Origin: CAYQTL01 sp964420405
GTDB lineage: Bacteria; Acidobacteriota; Thermoanaerobaculia; Thermoanaerobaculales; Sulfomarinibacteraceae
Length of the DNA stretch: 64,000 nt
Direction: 5' to 3'
Assembly: GCA_964420405.1 (NCBI GenBank)
Contig: CAYQTL010000003.1
Span: forward strand, 1-64,000
The position numbers and the translations under genes were made by a program. The number at the start of each line of letters is the position of its first letter. The stretch's first letter is position 1. Below are positions 61,443 to 64,000 of this stretch, one piece after another. A model generated the notes under the pieces. It was given only the letters and a program-made list of their open reading frames with translations. It did no database searches and was not told the DNA's origin.

Positions 61443-62914
61443 CAGCCCCGCCTCCCCCTGGTGACCGCCTCGAGGCGGCGCAGGAACGACGCCATCACCC
61501 GGCGGTAGAGCTCGTCCTTGAGAACCAGGTCCTCGACCCCGGTCTCGACGTTCGGGTTGTCGTTGACCTCGATCACCGCCCAGCGATCCTCGAGCTGCTT
61601 GAGGTCGACGCCGTACAGGCCGTCGCCGACCAGGTTCGCCGCCCTGACGGCCACGTCCAGGCCCTTCCCCGGCACCTGCTCCACCGGAACCACCTCCCAG
61701 CGCCCGTAGCGTTTGCGGCTGCTGCGTGCGCCGTGGTGGATGATCTGCCAGTGGTCGGGGGCCATGTAGTAGCGGGCGGCGAACAGCGGCACCCGGTCGA
61801 CGATCCCGATCCGCCAGTCGAACATCGTCGGCAGGAACTCCTGGGCGATCACCAGGTCCGAGGCGGCCAGCAGCCGGTCGAGCACGGGGTGCAGCTCGCC
61901 GGGCGACTCGGCCTTGAAGACCCCCAGCGACGACGAGCTGTCGGGCTGCTTGAGCACGCAGGGAAACCCGATCTCGCGCTCCACACGGCCGCGGTCCTCG
62001 CTGCCGACGATCGCGGTGCGAGGCCCCGGCAGGCCGGCGCGGGCGAGCATCTCGGCCAGGAACACCTTGTTGGTGCAGCGCAGGATCGACTCCGGGTCGT
62101 CGATCACGACCAGCCCCTCGGCGGCCGCCCGGCGCGCGTAGCGGTAGGTGTAGTGGTCGACCGACGTCGTCGTGCGCAGGAACAGCGCGTCGAACTCGAG
62201 CAGTCGCCCGGCGTCGGACCGTCCGATCACCTCGGCGTCGATCTCGAGGGCCTCGGCCGCGGCCACGAACTTCTGGATCGCGCGCTCGTCCGACGGTTTC
62301 GTCGGGTCGTCGCGATCGTACAGGATCGCGAGGTCGTACCGCGACGGTCGCCGTGCCCGGGACACCCGCGACCGCTTGGTGAAAAACGCCTGCGCCGCCT
62401 CGAACGCGAAGGGACGCTCCGGCTCCGGGATGGCGCTCGTTGGGATCGCGGAGACGTTGGTCAGCTGCCAGCGGTCGGAGCGGGCGAACGTCGCGCGCAG
62501 GAACGGCGCCGTGAAGTGCTTGAACAGGTCCCCCGCCAGACGCTCGTGGGCCTTGTCCGCCGAGCGGCCGAAGTAGACGTCGAGGGTGAACCGGCCGTTG
62601 GCCACCTGGACGAGGCTCTTCTGGATCGTGTCCTCGAGCTCGTCCGAGGCGATCCGCACCAGCGCCGGCGAGCGAAGATCCTGCATCGTCAGCACCGTCG
62701 GGATCGGCCGGTGGCCGCGCGCCTCCGCCAACAGCGACACGTAGTACCCGTACGCCTGGTACCTGTACTGACGGCACAGGTTGAACACCCGGGCGGTCTT
62801 GAGCTCGCTGAAGGCGGGATCGGTCAGGTACTCCCGCGCCGTGACCAGACGCGCCCCGTCCAGGTCGAGGGGCCAGTCGCCCTCGCGGGTGACGACGACC
62901 ACCGTCGGGATCAC
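61442..62914 (-). CDS. RimK-like ATP-grasp ligase
   Basis: 490-residue ATP-grasp enzyme expected to add amino acids (often Glu) to a protein or peptide. The N-terminal ~290 residues form a preATP-grasp region longer than in RimK (VFNLCRQYRYQAYGYYVSLL). ATP-grasp motifs are FPCVLKQPDSSSSLGVFKAE, VIAQEFLPTMFDWRIGI and WAVIEVNDNPNVETGVED, the last with metal-binding Glu and Asn. The GTG at 62914 overlaps the stop of a small charged protein (GTGA). The antiporter gene overlaps its stop. The partner GNAT/C39 gene lies on the other strand. Confidence 0.9.
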   Translation of the reverse strand: MIPTVVVVTREGDWPLDLDGARLVTAREYLTDPAFSELKTARVFNLCRQYRYQAYGYYVSLLAEARGHRPIPTVLTMQDLRSPALVRIASDELEDTIQKSLVQVANGRFTLDVYFGRSADKAHERLAGDLFKHFTAPFLRATFARSDRWQLTNVSAIPTSAIPEPERPFAFEAAQAFFTKRSRVSRARRPSRYDLAILYDRDDPTKPSDERAIQKFVAAAEALEIDAEVIGRSDAGRLLEFDALFLRTTTSVDHYTYRYARRAAAEGLVVIDDPESILRCTNKVFLAEMLARAGLPGPRTAIVGSEDRGRVEREIGFPCVLKQPDSSSSLGVFKAESPGELHPVLDRLLAASDLVIAQEFLPTMFDWRIGIVDRVPLFAARYYMAPDHWQIIHHGARSSRKRYGRWEVVPVEQVPGKGLDVAVRAANLVGDGLYGVDLKQLEDRWAVIEVNDNPNVETGVEDLVLKDELYRRVMASFLRRLEAVTRGRRG

Positions 62915-63126
62915 GACTCGTCCCCGTCGTCCCGGCCACGCCTGCGGTCGCGGTGGTCCTCGCGACGCTTCTTGCGCCCCTTCTGCTTGCGCTCCTCGAC
63001 CCACTCGCGGTAGTCGTCGGCCTCGTCCGGGTCGACCTTGCGACGCCGCCGCTGCAGCGCTCCGTCGTCGCCTTCGAAGCTTTCGTCGGGTTCCTTTTCG
63101 CGCACCGTCGAACGGCTCATGGACAT
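62911..63126 (-). CDS. Small highly charged protein upstream of the RimK-like ligase
   Basis: 71 residues, about half Arg/Lys/Asp/Glu, probably disordered: ESFEGDDGALQRRRRKVDPD, then EEDYREW-type helix VDPDEADDYREWVEERKQKG and a tail ending RRRGRDDGDES. ATGs at 63126 or 63120 both lie near GGAGTG. It overlaps the ligase start by GTGA, so the two are translationally coupled. No family is recognised. Its acidic C-terminus makes it a candidate substrate for the ligase, by analogy with RimK acting on the S6 C-terminus. Confidence 0.75.
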   Translation of the reverse strand: MSMSRSTVREKEPDESFEGDDGALQRRRRKVDPDEADDYREWVEERKQKGRKKRREDHRDRRRGRDDGDES

Positions 63127-63204
63127 CCCGTGTCACTCCACGACCGGCGCTCCGACACAACGATAGCAGAAGAGCCGCCGGCCGTTTCGGTCGCCGTCAT
63201 GAGG

Positions 63205-63210
63205 TACTCT
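63205..63210 (+). promoter_or_regulatory. -10-like box of the CPA1 antiporter, leaderless arrangement
   Basis: TACTCT, 7 bases before the GTG at 63218, no Shine-Dalgarno. Confidence 0.45.
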
Positions 63211-63217
63211 CTGCGGT

Positions 63218-64000
63218 GTGATTCTGGAGACCATCGTCGCCGCCGTCGCGCTCGGGATCGCCGCCCAGGTGCTGGCGGAGCGATTCCACCTGCCGGCGAT
63301 CCTGCCGCTGCTGGTGCTCGGGATCCTGTGCGGTCCGTCGGGCCTCGGCCTGTTCGACCCGGCGTCCCTCGGCGACGTCCTCGAGGTGGTCATCCACCTC
63401 GGGGTGGCGATCATCCTGTTCGAGGGCGGCCTGACCCTGGACCCCCATCGCCTGCTCAAGGTCGGGGCGCCGGTGCGCAACCTGCTGACCATCGGCGCCG
63501 CCGTCACCGCCGCCGGCGCGGCGTGGCTCGCGCACACGGTGCTCGCCCTGCCGTGGCCCACCGCACTCCTGTTCGGCACGATCATGACCGTCACCGGTCC
63601 GACCGTCATCGTGCCGCTGCTGCGCCACATGATCGCGCCCCGTCCGGTCAAGACGGTGCTGCTGTCCGAGGGCCTGATCATCGACCCGATCGGCGCCGTC
63701 GCCGCCTACCTCGTGCTGCAGTGGATCGAGCAGCCGACCATGCCCCCGCTGGTGATCGGGCAGTCGATCCTCCACCTGGCAGCGGTCGGGACGGTGCTCG
63801 GCTTCGTCGCCGGCGCGCTCGCCAAGCTCATCGTCCGCAGCCGCGTGGTCGGCGGGGAGCTGACGAATCTCGCCATCCTCGCGGTGCTGACGGTCTGCTA
63901 CCTGGTCTCGGAGCAACAGGCCCACCAGTCGGGGATCCTCGCCGCGATGGTGATGGGCTTCACGATGTCCGCCGCCGAGCTGCCGGACCTGTCGCCGCTG
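63218..64000 (+). CDS. CPA1-type Na+/H+ antiporter, truncated by the window edge
   Basis: 261 residues are visible, with hydrophobic spans from the start (VILETIVAAVALGIAAQVLA). Family signatures include LGVAIILFEGGLTLDP, GTIMTVTGPTVIVPLL and LLSEGLIIDPIGAVAAYLVL. The position usually held by Asn-Asp in CPA1 transporters reads Ile-Asp here. The GTG at 63218 is the first start giving this N-terminus and matches the leaderless pattern. The C-terminus lies beyond 64000, where regulatory TrkA-type domains often occur. Confidence 0.88.
   Translation, partial: MILETIVAAVALGIAAQVLAERFHLPAILPLLVLGILCGPSGLGLFDPASLGDVLEVVIHLGVAIILFEGGLTLDPHRLLKVGAPVRNLLTIGAAVTAAGAAWLAHTVLALPWPTALLFGTIMTVTGPTVIVPLLRHMIAPRPVKTVLLSEGLIIDPIGAVAAYLVLQWIEQPTMPPLVIGQSILHLAAVGTVLGFVAGALAKLIVRSRVVGGELTNLAILAVLTVCYLVSEQQAHQSGILAAMVMGFTMSAAELPDLSPL

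Overview
This is a very G+C-rich bacterial chromosome segment with long open frames on every strand, so most open frames are shadows. I call about 50 real protein genes. The host is probably a Gram-negative bacterium: there is a patatin protein with an outer-membrane barrel, a lipoprotein, and several exported peptidases. The mix of a tricorn-like S41 protease, exported M3 peptidases, baeRF and CHAD proteins, sucrose-phosphate synthase and N-acetyl-beta-lysine genes would suit an Acidobacteriota lineage such as Thermoanaerobaculia. That placement is inference. I saw no rRNA, tRNA, CRISPR array, phage, intact insertion sequence or plasmid functions.

Layout. 1-13.2 kb: truncated tricorn-like protease, mutM, an unusual Lon protease with an extra C-terminal domain, an aldo-keto reductase, a patatin/BamA-like protein and a dynamin-like GTPase. 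13.3-20.4 kb: a MarR-centred divergon, with kamA-ablB leftward and GNAT, ornithine-racemase-like, M20 hydrolase and alanine racemase genes rightward. 20.4-24.4 kb: infC with an ATC start codon, a PfkB sugar kinase and a fused sucrose-phosphate synthase/phosphatase. 24.4-28.1 kb: a tightly overlapped operon of FNT channel, phospholipase D, DedA-like and EEP-phosphatase genes. 28.0-34.2 kb: a methyltransferase, a membrane-anchored protein, an NtrC-type regulator, a sodium:solute symporter and LigD split into polymerase and phosphoesterase genes. 34.3-42.0 kb: archaeal-type phosphoglycerate mutase, a 168-bp palindromic MITE-like element, a P2-type ATPase, MscS, a baeRF protein and a CHAD protein. 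42.2-47.2 kb: a leftward block of sucrose-phosphatase-like, bicupin lipoprotein, response regulator, glycosidase, phasin/DUF2188 and small hypothetical genes. 47.2-52.9 kb: two exported M3 peptidases around a class V aminotransferase and an OsmC protein. 53-55 kb: groESL with a perfect promoter and CIRCE. 55-64 kb: a spermidine-synthase-like membrane protein, CorA, a GNAT/C39 peptidase fusion, a CaCA antiporter, a RimK-like ligase coupled to a small highly charged protein, and a truncated CPA1 antiporter.

Themes. Several genes fit osmotic and envelope stress: N-acetyl-beta-lysine and sucrose synthesis, MscS, OsmC and ion antiporters. Two features cut across the window. First, GATCCC/GTTCCC hexamer arrays occur in strict left-arm/right-arm inverted pairs that bracket intergenic gaps or single genes. 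Second, -10-like hexamers often sit 6-9 bases before a start codon with no Shine-Dalgarno, which suggests leaderless mRNAs. The most unusual gene sets are the MarR divergon, the RimK/small charged protein/GNAT-C39 neighbourhood and the Lon with a CxxCxxC C-terminal extension.
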